Assembly: GCF_900250075.1 (NCBI RefSeq)
Contig: NZ_LT977071.1
Coordinates: 1,323,298-1,387,297, forward strand
DNA length: 64,000 nt
Origin: Cupriavidus taiwanensis
GTDB taxonomy: Bacteria > Pseudomonadota > Gammaproteobacteria > Burkholderiales > Burkholderiaceae
Direction: 5' to 3'
In this document: one piece after another, positions 17,955 through 26,046 of the stretch
Numbering within the stretch: position 1 is the first letter of the stretch
How the letters are laid out: the number at the start of each line of letters is the position of its first letter
Translations under genes and position numbers: made by a program
The notes under the pieces: model-generated
Databases searched by the model: none
What the model saw: the letters and a program-made list of their open reading frames with translations, nothing else
Told to the model about the DNA's origin: nothing

Positions 17955-20099
17955 CTACGCCAGCTCGAACCCGTGCCGCGCCAGCGGCAGCGAGCGCAGG
18001 CGCTGCCCGGTCGCGGCGAACAGCGCATTGGCCAGCGCCGGCGCCAGCGTCGGCACCGCCGATTCCCCCACGCCGCCGATGCGCTCGCCGCTGGGCGCCA
18101 GCACCGCCTCGAAGCGCGGCGTCTGCGCCAGCCGCAGCAGCGGATAGTCGTGGAAGTTGGCTTGCTGCACGCAGCCGTCGGCAATGGTGATGGCGCCCGT
18201 CATGGCCGCGCTCAGGCCCCAGATGCTGGCGCCCTCCAGCTGGCGCTCGACCGTCGCCGGGTTGATCACGGTGCCGCAGTCGATGGCATTGACGACGCGG
18301 TGCAGCGTGATGCGCTGGCCCTGCACCGACAGCTCCACCACCGTCGCGCACAGCGAGCCCCACGCCTGCGACAGCGCCACGCCGTGGAAACGCCCCGCCG
18401 CCGCGCTGCCCCAGCCGACGTGCTGCGCCAGGCGCTGCAGCAAGCGCGCCGGGCGCGGGCGCTCGGCCAGCAGGTTCAGCCGGAACTGCAGCGGATCGGC
18501 TTTGGCGTGATGGGCCAGTTCGTCGATAAAGCTCTCGGCGAAGAAGGTGTTCTGCGTATAGCCCACGCCGCGCCAGAAGCCCACCGGCACGATGGTATTG
18601 ACCATCGCATGGCGCACGGCGACGTGGGGCAGCGCGTAAGGCAGGTCCACCACCCCTTCGACCGATTTGGGGTCGACCCCGCCCTTGACCCGGTCCGGGA
18701 AATTGCGGACATAGATCGACGAGCAGGCCAGGCGCGCATCCAGTGCGCGGATGCCGGCCGCGTCCGGGGCCAGCACCGCGCTGAAGCGCGCCGCCGCCGC
18801 GGGGCGGTAGAAATCGTGCTGGATGTCTTCCTCGCGCGACCAGATCAGCTTGACCGGCTGCCCCGCCGCCTTCGACGCCAGCGCAGCCTGCACAAAGACG
18901 TCGAACTCCTCGCGCCGGCCGAAGCCGCCCCCGACGAAGGTTCCATGTACGACGATGCGGTCGGCGGGCAGTCCCAGCACGCCCGAGAGCCGCTGCGCGA
19001 TCTCGCCGCAGACCTGGGTCGGGCCCCAGATCTCGGCTCGGTCGGCGCGCACATCGGCGGTGGCGTTCATCGGTTCCATGGTGGCGTGGGCGAGGTATGG
19101 CACTTCGTATTCGGCGGTGTAGGCCTGTGCGCCCTGCATCTGCGTGTCAGGATCGCCGTGGCGCAGCGCCATCGCCGAGGCGCTGCGCGCGGCCTCGCGG
19201 TAGCCGGCCATCAGCGCCGCGTCGCTGGCCAACTGGCCTTGCGGCAACTGCCAGTCAGGCTGCAGCGCGGCCAGGCCCTTGCGCGCGGTCCAGTAGCTGT
19301 CTGCCAGCACTGCCACGGCATCGTCCAGCGGCACCACGCGCCGCACGCCGCGCAGCGCCAGCGCCGGCCGCGCATCGACCCGGCGCAGCGTGCCGCCGAA
19401 GACCGGGCATGCCATCACCGAACCCACCAGCATGCGCGGCACCTTGACGTCGACGCCGAACACCGCGGCACCGCGCGTCTTCAGCGGAATGTCGAGCCGG
19501 TCCGTCGGGCGACCCAGCAGCTTCCAGTCGCGCGGGTCCTTCAGCGCCACGTTGGCCGGGCGCGGCAGCGTGGCGGCGCGAGCGGCCAGCGCACCGTAGC
19601 CGAGCGTGCGCCCGCTGGGCTCATGCCGCACCACGCCCTGCACGGCGCGGCACTGCGCCGCCGGCACGCTCCAGGTTTGCGCGGCGGCCTCGCGCAGCAT
19701 CTCGCGCGCGGTGGCGCCGATGCGGCGCAGCGGCTCGTACGACCAGCGTGCCGAGGTGCTGCTGGCGGTCGCCTGCACCTTGAACATGCGGTTGTTGTAG
19801 ACCGGGTCGGTGGGTGCGAGCTCGGCGCGCACCTGGCGCCAGTCGCACTCGAGTTCTTCGGCGATCAGCATGGGGGCCGAGGTCATCACGCCCTGCCCCA
19901 GTTCGGCCGACGGCACCATGATGGTCACACCGCCGTCGGCATCGATGCGCAGCCAGGCGTTGACGTCGTCCGGGTCGCGCGCGGGCGCGTCGGCGTCGGC
20001 CGCCTTCGCCAGCGGCAAGTGGAAGCCCAGCACCAGTGCGGCGGGGACCGCGCCGGCGGCTTGCAGGAAACGGCGGCGGCTTGCGTGGAGATGGCTCAC
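17955..20099 (-). CDS. Molybdopterin-binding large subunit of a xanthine-oxidase-family hydroxylase (IorB-like)
   Basis: The catalytic subunit (714 residues) of a molybdenum hydroxylase of the isoquinoline 1-oxidoreductase / aldehyde oxidase type. It starts with a twin-arginine signal (S-R-R-R-F-L-Q followed by a hydrophobic stretch and A-K-A), so the complex is likely exported folded. Conserved cofactor blocks include V-G-G-G-F-G-R-R and the C-terminal G-V-G-E-S-A-V-P, whose glutamate is the catalytic base in the family. The start is GTG at 20099, giving a GTGA overlap with the stop of the small-subunit gene. A gene for a cytochrome c subunit, often the third component, is not present nearby. 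Confidence 0.9.
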   Translation of the reverse strand: MSHLHASRRRFLQAAGAVPAALVLGFHLPLAKAADADAPARDPDDVNAWLRIDADGGVTIMVPSAELGQGVMTSAPMLIAEELECDWRQVRAELAPTDPVYNNRMFKVQATASSTSARWSYEPLRRIGATAREMLREAAAQTWSVPAAQCRAVQGVVRHEPSGRTLGYGALAARAATLPRPANVALKDPRDWKLLGRPTDRLDIPLKTRGAAVFGVDVKVPRMLVGSVMACPVFGGTLRRVDARPALALRGVRRVVPLDDAVAVLADSYWTARKGLAALQPDWQLPQGQLASDAALMAGYREAARSASAMALRHGDPDTQMQGAQAYTAEYEVPYLAHATMEPMNATADVRADRAEIWGPTQVCGEIAQRLSGVLGLPADRIVVHGTFVGGGFGRREEFDVFVQAALASKAAGQPVKLIWSREEDIQHDFYRPAAAARFSAVLAPDAAGIRALDARLACSSIYVRNFPDRVKGGVDPKSVEGVVDLPYALPHVAVRHAMVNTIVPVGFWRGVGYTQNTFFAESFIDELAHHAKADPLQFRLNLLAERPRPARLLQRLAQHVGWGSAAAGRFHGVALSQAWGSLCATVVELSVQGQRITLHRVVNAIDCGTVINPATVERQLEGASIWGLSAAMTGAITIADGCVQQANFHDYPLLRLAQTPRFEAVLAPSGERIGGVGESAVPTLAPALANALFAATGQRLRSLPLARHGFELA

Positions 20100-20581
20100 G
20101 ATGACGCCCTCCCCTTCGGGTCGCCGGCGTTCAGCGCCGTGGCGGCGCGCAGGATGGCGCGTTCCACGCGCGGATAGGTGCCGCAGCGGCACAGGTTGGT
20201 GATGCCGGCGCGGATCTCCTCCGGCCGCGGCGACGGGCTGTCCTGCAGCCACGCGCAGGCGGCCATGATCATGCCCGACTGGCAATAGCCGCACTGCGGC
20301 ACCTGCTCGGCAATCCACGCGCGCTGGACCGGGTGCGAATTGTCGGCCGACAATCCTTCGATGGTGGTAATGTCGGCGCGCGCCACGGTGCCCACAGGCG
20401 TGATGCAGGCGCGCACCGCCTTGCCATCGACATGCACGGTGCACGCCCCGCACAGGCCCGCACCGCAGCCGAACTTGGTGCCGGTATAGCCCAGGTAATC
20501 GCGCAGCACCCACAGCAGGGGCATGTCGCGTTCGGCCTCGACGGCGTGGCGCTTGCCGTTGATCTTCAGTTGCAGCTTCAT
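20096..20581 (-). CDS. [2Fe-2S] small subunit of the molybdenum hydroxylase (IorA-like)
   Basis: A 161-residue iron-sulfur subunit with two [2Fe-2S] clusters. The plant-type cluster ligands are in C-G-A-G-L-C-G-A-C and a later cysteine (R-A-C-I-T-P); the second cluster uses C-G-Y-C-Q-S-G and C-R-C-G-T-Y. It passes electrons from the molybdenum centre to an external acceptor. Length and spacing match the isoquinoline 1-oxidoreductase alpha subunit. It is the first gene of a two-gene operon and its stop overlaps the start of the large subunit. The substrate is probably an N-heteroaromatic or aldehyde, but this cannot be read from the sequence. Confidence 0.93.
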   Translation of the reverse strand: MKLQLKINGKRHAVEAERDMPLLWVLRDYLGYTGTKFGCGAGLCGACTVHVDGKAVRACITPVGTVARADITTIEGLSADNSHPVQRAWIAEQVPQCGYCQSGMIMAACAWLQDSPSPRPEEIRAGITNLCRCGTYPRVERAILRAATALNAGDPKGRASS

Positions 20582-20671
20582 GGGGTCTCCTCGTTGCGCA
20601 CCGGCTTCGCAGCGGCCGGTTCGGTGCGGCCCAGTATCGGGCGCGCGGCGTGGCAGGACAATCGACTTGTT

Positions 20672-20692
20672 TTGCCATCACCTGTGAGGCAA
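20672..20692. promoter_or_regulatory. Candidate operator between Mo-hydroxylase operon and LysR gene
   Basis: TTGCC and GGCAA flank an inner TCAC-CT-GTGA repeat, forming one interrupted palindrome with a single unpaired base. It is 11 bases before the LysR start and about 90 bases from the divergent operon, where autoregulatory LysR sites usually lie. Binding is inferred. Confidence 0.4.
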
Positions 20693-20702
20693 GATCACAG
20701 CC

Positions 20703-21590
20703 ATGATTCGCCGGCTCCCTTCGATGCAAGTCCTCCAGGCCTTTGCCGCCACCGCGCGCACTGGCAGCATGACGCGCGCCGCCGATGCGCTGTGCGTGAC
20801 GCACGGCGCCGTCAGCCGGCATATCCGTGCACTGGAGTCACAGCTTGGCTGCACCTTGTTCCTGCGCGCCGGCCGGCAGCTGGAGCTGACCGCCACCGGC
20901 CGCGAACTGGCCGACGACCTCGAGCGCGCCCTGCGCGCGGTGGAACTGTCGCTGGCCGGCGCGGCCGCGCGGCGCGCGCGCGAACGGCAGTCGCTGCATG
21001 TCAATGTCAGCCCCGAACTGGCCAGCGCATGGCTGGTGCCCAAGCTGCCGCAACTGCGCGAGGCGCTGCCCGGCCTGGACCTGTCCATCGCCGCCAGCAC
21101 CGAGGACCCCGACTTTGCCCGTGCCGACCTGGACGTCAGCCTGCGCTACGGCCCCGCGCCCTTCACCGGCTACCAGTGCCTGAAGCTGCTCGACGACGAC
21201 ATCATCGTGGTCTGCAGCCCCGGCTTCGCCCAGCGGCATGCCGGCATGACCGCGGCCGATGCCGCGCACCTGCCGCGGCTGCGGCACGCGCGCTTCCGCT
21301 GGTCGCAGTGGGGCGCCGCGGCGGGCGTGGTATTGGACGAGCCCGAGGACGGCGTCGTCTTCGACTGTCGCGCACTGCTGATCGAAGCCGCGGCCAGCGG
21401 CATGGGGCTGGCGCTTACGCGAGGCTTGCTGGCACGCGAGGCTATCGCCGCGGGGCGGCTGGTGCGGCCGTTGGGAGATAGTTTTCCGGCCAGTCATAAC
21501 TGCTACATCGTATGGCGTGGGGATAATCCCAAGCAGGGGTTGATTCGGGGCTTTGCGGAGTGGTTGCGGGGGGTGGCGCTGCGGGGGTGA
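20703..21590 (+). CDS. LysR-family transcriptional regulator (GcvA-like)
   Basis: A 295-residue LysR-type regulator of the GcvA/AmpR-like branch, recognised by L-P-S-M-Q-V-L-Q-A-F-A-A-T-A-R at the N-terminus and C-V-T-H-G-A-V-S-R-H-I-R-A-L-E in the helix-turn-helix. The effector domain contains D-L-D-V-S-L-R-Y-G, as in GcvA. The gene is divergent from the molybdenum hydroxylase operon, 121 bases away, and most likely controls it. It is the last strongly GC-rich gene before the lower-GC patch that begins around 21.7 kb. Confidence 0.92.
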   Translation: MIRRLPSMQVLQAFAATARTGSMTRAADALCVTHGAVSRHIRALESQLGCTLFLRAGRQLELTATGRELADDLERALRAVELSLAGAAARRARERQSLHVNVSPELASAWLVPKLPQLREALPGLDLSIAASTEDPDFARADLDVSLRYGPAPFTGYQCLKLLDDDIIVVCSPGFAQRHAGMTAADAAHLPRLRHARFRWSQWGAAAGVVLDEPEDGVVFDCRALLIEAAASGMGLALTRGLLAREAIAAGRLVRPLGDSFPASHNCYIVWRGDNPKQGLIRGFAEWLRGVALRG

Positions 21591-21793
21591 GAACGCCTGC
21601 CTAGTGCATGCATCGGCCCAAGGCAGCCCAAGGCGCGACCGTCGGAAATGCCCCGGAGCTGCCGATGACCGCGGTGAGCCACTTGAGCCAAAGCCCGGGC
21701 AACTCGCGCACCCCCACCTCATTAACGCAAACTGACGGCTCTCCAGGGCAACAGATTTGGCTATTTCGACAGCTTCGGCCAAGGAGTGTCAGC

Positions 21794-22966
21794 CTAGTTT
21801 ACTGAGCAGGTGGATGCCCAGTCATAGCGCCGCACGATTGTCCTCTGCCCTGGGTAGCCGTCGGTGTAGTACTGGAAATAGCCGCGGCAACCGATTGTGA
21901 ACGCAGGGTCGATGTTGTAAGGCCCACCCCACATGGACGTCGACATCAATGTCGGAGGTGACCACGATATTCCTTGATTTGAGGACGAGATCTTATAAAC
22001 ACCGAATTTTCCAGAATTGTCTGGCATAGCAAATAGAATTGCCCAGCCACATCCGGCGCACGGTGCTTGTCTATATCCGGTTTCAGCAGCAATGTATGGA
22101 TGCAATGCAGAGCCGTTCGGCGTGTGAAACAGAGTCGATTCACCCGTCCACGTTATACCGTCATCGCTTGACCAAATTTGATGCAGATCGGTATAGGGAT
22201 ATCCGTTTGGCCGAACTCCGTCGGTGCACGTCGAATTTCTATTTGGCGCAGAATCGTAACGGGAAAAGACCAGCATGATAGCGCCGTAACTATTCTGAAC
22301 CGCTCGGGGATACTCAGCGTCGCATGTGTTGGTGATGTGCATCGGCGAACTCCAAGTTCCGCCACCATCGAATGATCTTGCCAGCTTAATACGACCGCTA
22401 CCAACGCCCCCCACACCCTCCGGTCCGTTCATCGTGAAAAACGCCAGCATAGTGCCGTTTTGCAAGGTAAGCAGGCTAGGAATCCAGTAGTCATTCACAC
22501 CGTCTCCCGTGACCATAGTAGGTCCTGACCAAGATCCATTTGCGGCCGCTTTGGTCCGAAGCATGATGTTGTTCTTTTGCGTTCCGGAGGGGTCACGCCA
22601 TTTTGCATAAACGAGGTTCATACGATCGCGCAACGAGTCGTACTCCAGGTATGGGTCGTACTCATCGCCAACATCATTCGTTATCATCAGTGGCGTTGAC
22701 CAGGTGACCCCTCCATCAGTCGAAGTTCTCTCGTAGACGTTCTGGCGAGTGGACACTCCGCTCCAGTCAAGGTAAACACACGAAATAACTTTCGCAGTCG
22801 CGAAGTTCGCGCAACTCGCCTTTGGGGAAGTCAATGCCGTGTTGTAGAGATTGCTCGTGGCGATAACACCCTCTGCGCTCCATTGTGCGATGGCTGGGGC
22901 CACGCTGATGGAGAGACCGGCTGCACACAGAACGATCGAAATCGTTGCTCTTACCCTATATATCAT
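21794..22966 (-). CDS. Secreted sialidase/neuraminidase-like BNR-repeat protein
   Basis: A predicted secreted protein of 390 residues with a sialidase-like beta-propeller. The ATG at 22966 is chosen because GGAGAAGAA precedes it and a signal peptide follows (a hydrophobic core near residues 8-24, then A-I-A-Q). At least three Asp-box/BNR motifs are visible: S-T-D-G-G-V-T-W, S-F-D-G-G-G-T-W and S-S-D-D-G-I-T-W, plus a degenerate S-S-N-Q-G-I-S-W. I do not see the arginine triad of true sialidases clearly, so glycan binding or another glycosidase activity is possible. Its base composition is near 50% G+C, well below its neighbours, suggesting acquired DNA. Confidence 0.75.
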   Translation of the reverse strand: MIYRVRATISIVLCAAGLSISVAPAIAQWSAEGVIATSNLYNTALTSPKASCANFATAKVISCVYLDWSGVSTRQNVYERTSTDGGVTWSTPLMITNDVGDEYDPYLEYDSLRDRMNLVYAKWRDPSGTQKNNIMLRTKAAANGSWSGPTMVTGDGVNDYWIPSLLTLQNGTMLAFFTMNGPEGVGGVGSGRIKLARSFDGGGTWSSPMHITNTCDAEYPRAVQNSYGAIMLVFSRYDSAPNRNSTCTDGVRPNGYPYTDLHQIWSSDDGITWTGESTLFHTPNGSALHPYIAAETGYRQAPCAGCGWAILFAMPDNSGKFGVYKISSSNQGISWSPPTLMSTSMWGGPYNIDPAFTIGCRGYFQYYTDGYPGQRTIVRRYDWASTCSVN

Positions 22967-23328
22967 TTCTTCTCCATGGAAAGTCAGACAACCCATACTC
23001 ATGCACTCAATCAAATCAACGGCATGACTCTATTCGGAAAGAACTGATCACTAAACGTCTTGTTTCGGCAATGAAGCTCCCTCCATTCCGACCAAGCACC
23101 TAACGGGACAGACGCCGCAAGATTCTCTCGCTCTGCCTAAAAAATAAACTGGATTGGCATCGCCATCTCGAATTGTTAACCGATTGTGATGCCCGTCACG
23201 AAACTCAGCTCCACGCGCCATTAACCTAGCTCCCTCGATGCAGGAGACGTGTGGCGCGGCCGGTACGCTTTCCACCCGGAATGCATGCGCTACGCCCGAC
23301 GTCCTGACAGAAACGATAGCGAGATGGC
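22967..23328. other. 362-base lower-GC intergenic region
   Basis: This lies between the divergent sialidase-like and glycosyltransferase genes. It holds the ribosome binding site of the former and only a weak one for the latter. An open frame on the minus strand (23051-23422) runs into the glycosyltransferase gene but has no recognisable protein features, so it is not called. I see no strong promoter, repeat or RNA. Confidence 0.5.
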
Positions 23329-24387
23329 ATGACTGACTCTGAAAGCGGGTCCCTGGCCGTGGTGGTCCCTGTCTACAACGAAGAAGCCGTCGTTCGGGAG
23401 TTTCACGCGCGGTTGTCAGCAACGCTCGATGGGATCGGGCGTTTGCGCGCGACCGTCATTTACGTGAACGACGGAAGCAACGATCACACGCTCGGCATAC
23501 TGCGGGCGCTGCGGCAGCAGGATCCCCGCATTGCCATCGTCAACCTGAGCCGCAATTTCGGCAAGGAGATTGCTCTGTCCGCGGGGCTGGACTATGCGGA
23601 CGCCGATGCCGTCATTGTCATCGACGCCGACCTGCAGGATCCGCCGGAACTGATTCCGGAATTCCTCCGGCTATGGGAAGCCGGGAACGATGTCGTGTAC
23701 GGTCAACGCGTCAGCCGACGGGGCGAAACCGGATTGAAGAAGGCAACGGCATACCTGTTCTATCGGGTCATTCAATCCCTTAGCCGCGTTCACATTCCGG
23801 AGGACACCGGGGACTTCCGGCTCTTGAGCCGGCGCGCAGTGACGGCGCTGCGGTCGCTTCGCGAGCAACATCGCTACATGAAAGGGTTGTTCTCATGGAT
23901 CGGATATTCGCAGGTGGCGCTGCGCTATGAGCGCGCTCCGCGGTCTGCGGGCACGTCGAAGTTCAATTACGTGAGGCTTTGGGCTTTTGCCCTGGAAGGG
24001 ATCACGTCGTTTTCGATTGCGCCGCTGAAGATCGCCACCTATGTGGGACTTGGGATTGCCGGATTATCGTTCATCGGCGCGGCGTTGGTGTTCTACAAGG
24101 CCATGGTCTACGGCGATCCGGTGCGGGGCTATCCGTCGCTCATGGTCACGAACCTCTTCCTGTCAGGGGTACAGCTGATCGGGATTGGCGTGCTGGGCGA
24201 GTATCTCGGCAGGATGTTCAATGAGAGCAAGAATCGGCCACTGTACTTTGTCGAAGAGCATATCCCGGCCGGCATGGCTGATGACGCCAGAACGCTGGCG
24301 AGGCTCGTTTCGGGCATGGGCAGCACAATTGGGATTGACCGGGAGGCTCAGCAGCAGCCAGCGGTCAGGATCGCAAGTGGAATTTAG
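23329..24387 (+). CDS. Family 2 glycosyltransferase, GtrB/ArnC-like (polyprenyl-phosphate sugar synthase)
   Basis: A membrane-attached glycosyltransferase of 352 residues. The GT-A catalytic domain (about residues 8-230) shows V-V-V-P-V-Y-N-E-E, V-N-D-G-S-N-D and the D-x-D-like I-D-A-D-L-Q-D-P-P, plus the E-D-T-G-D-F-R-L block. Two transmembrane helices follow (about 235-260 and 270-295). This layout is that of GtrB, DPM1-like and ArnC enzymes that move a sugar from a nucleotide donor to undecaprenyl phosphate on the cytosolic face. Its stop is directly next to the next gene, which encodes a multi-spanning glycosyltransferase that could use the lipid-linked sugar. A flippase such as GtrA is not present here. 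Confidence 0.9.
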   Translation: MTDSESGSLAVVVPVYNEEAVVREFHARLSATLDGIGRLRATVIYVNDGSNDHTLGILRALRQQDPRIAIVNLSRNFGKEIALSAGLDYADADAVIVIDADLQDPPELIPEFLRLWEAGNDVVYGQRVSRRGETGLKKATAYLFYRVIQSLSRVHIPEDTGDFRLLSRRAVTALRSLREQHRYMKGLFSWIGYSQVALRYERAPRSAGTSKFNYVRLWAFALEGITSFSIAPLKIATYVGLGIAGLSFIGAALVFYKAMVYGDPVRGYPSLMVTNLFLSGVQLIGIGVLGEYLGRMFNESKNRPLYFVEEHIPAGMADDARTLARLVSGMGSTIGIDREAQQQPAVRIASGI

Positions 24388-24396
24388 TTGGTGGTG

Positions 24397-26016
24397 ATGT
24401 ACCAGATCCTGGCCGCGGTATTTCGACCGCTGCGCTCCCCTCTTCGCATGCCAAGTGGCAAGCTCGCAGCCAGGCATGCGGATACCGTGCCAAGCAAAAC
24501 CGCCAAGCTGCATATCGCCACGGCAGTCGCCCTCGTTACGCTCGTCGTCTTCTGGTTCCTCGGACGCGGTCTCGTTGTCGGGACGCTTGCCAACGTAGAA
24601 CAGCTGACCGGCCACTATGTAGCCACCGCATTCGCCTGGGCAAGCCCGGCGGCTCATCTCAAGCCCGAGCTCCTGGCTGGTTCCGGCGCCTTGCAACTGA
24701 CGGGTCATGCGCCGCATGATCAGCGCTGGACCCTGCGCTGCGGCAACGCTCTGGAACTTGTCATAGAGCGGCCCGCCGGCCTGTTTCGCCAGTGGATTCC
24801 GCTGGTGTCAGCGTGCGAGAGTTCCGGCCTGTCGATTCGCTCTGACTGGTCAATGGTTCCCGCTGACGGCTCGGGGGCCCGCGATCCGCGCCAGCTTTCC
24901 TTTCAGGTCTTCGAAGTCCGCGACAACGCCGGGCCGATACCGCTGGCACGCCTCGTTTCGGCATCGACCGGCTTCTTTGAGGTCGAGAAGCACGATTTCG
25001 GCACCTCGGCAGAGCATGTTCTCACCTCCCGCTGGGATGCCGACTGGTACCGCCGCATTGCAACCCATGGCTACCACTACGACGGTGACAGCGGCAGGCA
25101 GCAAAGCGTCGCCTGGCCGTTCCTGTACCCCATGGCCGTGAAGGCATTGGCTGCCGTGCTCGGCAAACCGGTAACGTCGATGATGCTGGCATTCAATGCC
25201 GTGTGTCTTCTCCTTGCACTCGCGCTACTGTTCGCCATCGGCCGCACCGCGGGCCTCGACGCTGGTCCGGCGCTCATTGCACCCGCGTGGCTGGTGTTCA
25301 ATCCGTTCGCATTCTTTCTGGTAGGAGGCTTCTCCGAGTCGCTGTTCCTGCTGCTCGAGTGCGCGGTCGTGTTGTCGCTGCTCTATCGGCGTTACTGGCT
25401 AGGCGCCTGGGCCGTGGCACTGCTGACCGCAACGCGTTTTATCGGATTGCTGTCCGTGCTCTGGCTGGTCCACGGCATCTGGTCCGACAGGACCTCGAGC
25501 CCGCGCAAGCGGATCCTCCAATCCCTTGCCGTGGCTGGAATCGCGATGCTGGGAGTGGTGGGCGACATGGCTGTCAAATGGATGCAAACCGGTTTTCCCC
25601 TTGCTGCCTTTACGGTGCGCAAGGCGTGGCAGGTTACCCCACCAGCCCAGTGGCTGGGCATGCTCGATCTCGGGACATTGTTCGAGGGTGAATACCTGGC
25701 CCTCGTCCTCCCGGGGCTGCTGGTCTTCCTCTCGTGCATCGCCGCACTTTGCAAGGCCATCCGGCAGTCTTGCCGTGCGGCGGCCATGCTGATTGGCATT
25801 GGCATCACGCTGGTAGGCGGAACGCTTCTGCTGAATCCCGAATTGCACTCGGTGGGACGCTACCTGCTGCCATTGGCGCCGTCCATCGTGGGGGTGCTCG
25901 CGTTGGGCCGGGGTCATGGCAGGCTGGTCGCTTGTGCAGGGGTTATCACGGCGGCTGGGGCGGCAGCCATGCCATTCATCGTGCAGCGCATTGCCATCGG
26001 ATGGCCGCCTTATTGA
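24397..26016 (+). CDS. Multi-spanning membrane protein, PIG-V-like glycosyltransferase
   Basis: An integral membrane protein of about 539 residues with roughly ten hydrophobic helices. One is near residues 35-60; a soluble, probably periplasmic stretch follows up to about residue 210, then the remaining helices. W-D-A-D-W-Y-R-R-I-A-T-H-G-Y followed by W-P-F-L-Y-P resembles the PIG-V (mannosyltransferase, GT-C fold) catalytic loop. The start is uncertain: TTG, GTG, GTG and ATG follow each other from 24388 in the same frame, right after the stop of the glycosyltransferase gene; ATG is chosen. It probably transfers a sugar from a polyprenyl-phosphate donor made by its neighbour to a surface glycan. 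The acceptor is unknown. Confidence 0.72.
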   Translation: MYQILAAVFRPLRSPLRMPSGKLAARHADTVPSKTAKLHIATAVALVTLVVFWFLGRGLVVGTLANVEQLTGHYVATAFAWASPAAHLKPELLAGSGALQLTGHAPHDQRWTLRCGNALELVIERPAGLFRQWIPLVSACESSGLSIRSDWSMVPADGSGARDPRQLSFQVFEVRDNAGPIPLARLVSASTGFFEVEKHDFGTSAEHVLTSRWDADWYRRIATHGYHYDGDSGRQQSVAWPFLYPMAVKALAAVLGKPVTSMMLAFNAVCLLLALALLFAIGRTAGLDAGPALIAPAWLVFNPFAFFLVGGFSESLFLLLECAVVLSLLYRRYWLGAWAVALLTATRFIGLLSVLWLVHGIWSDRTSSPRKRILQSLAVAGIAMLGVVGDMAVKWMQTGFPLAAFTVRKAWQVTPPAQWLGMLDLGTLFEGEYLALVLPGLLVFLSCIAALCKAIRQSCRAAAMLIGIGITLVGGTLLLNPELHSVGRYLLPLAPSIVGVLALGRGHGRLVACAGVITAAGAAAMPFIVQRIAIGWPPY

Positions 26017-26046
26017 ATTCCGGACGGAAGCTCGCGGCAAGCACTC

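Noticed and set aside
21591..21793. Possible gene remnant or attachment site between the GcvA-like LysR gene and the sialidase-like gene
   Set aside because: I saw no coding motif, no tRNA end and no direct repeat matching the other side of the lower-GC patch.
23051..23422. Minus-strand open frame of 123 codons before and across the start of the GtrB-like gene
   Set aside because: It has no ribosome site, no recognisable motif, and overlaps the well-supported start of the glycosyltransferase.
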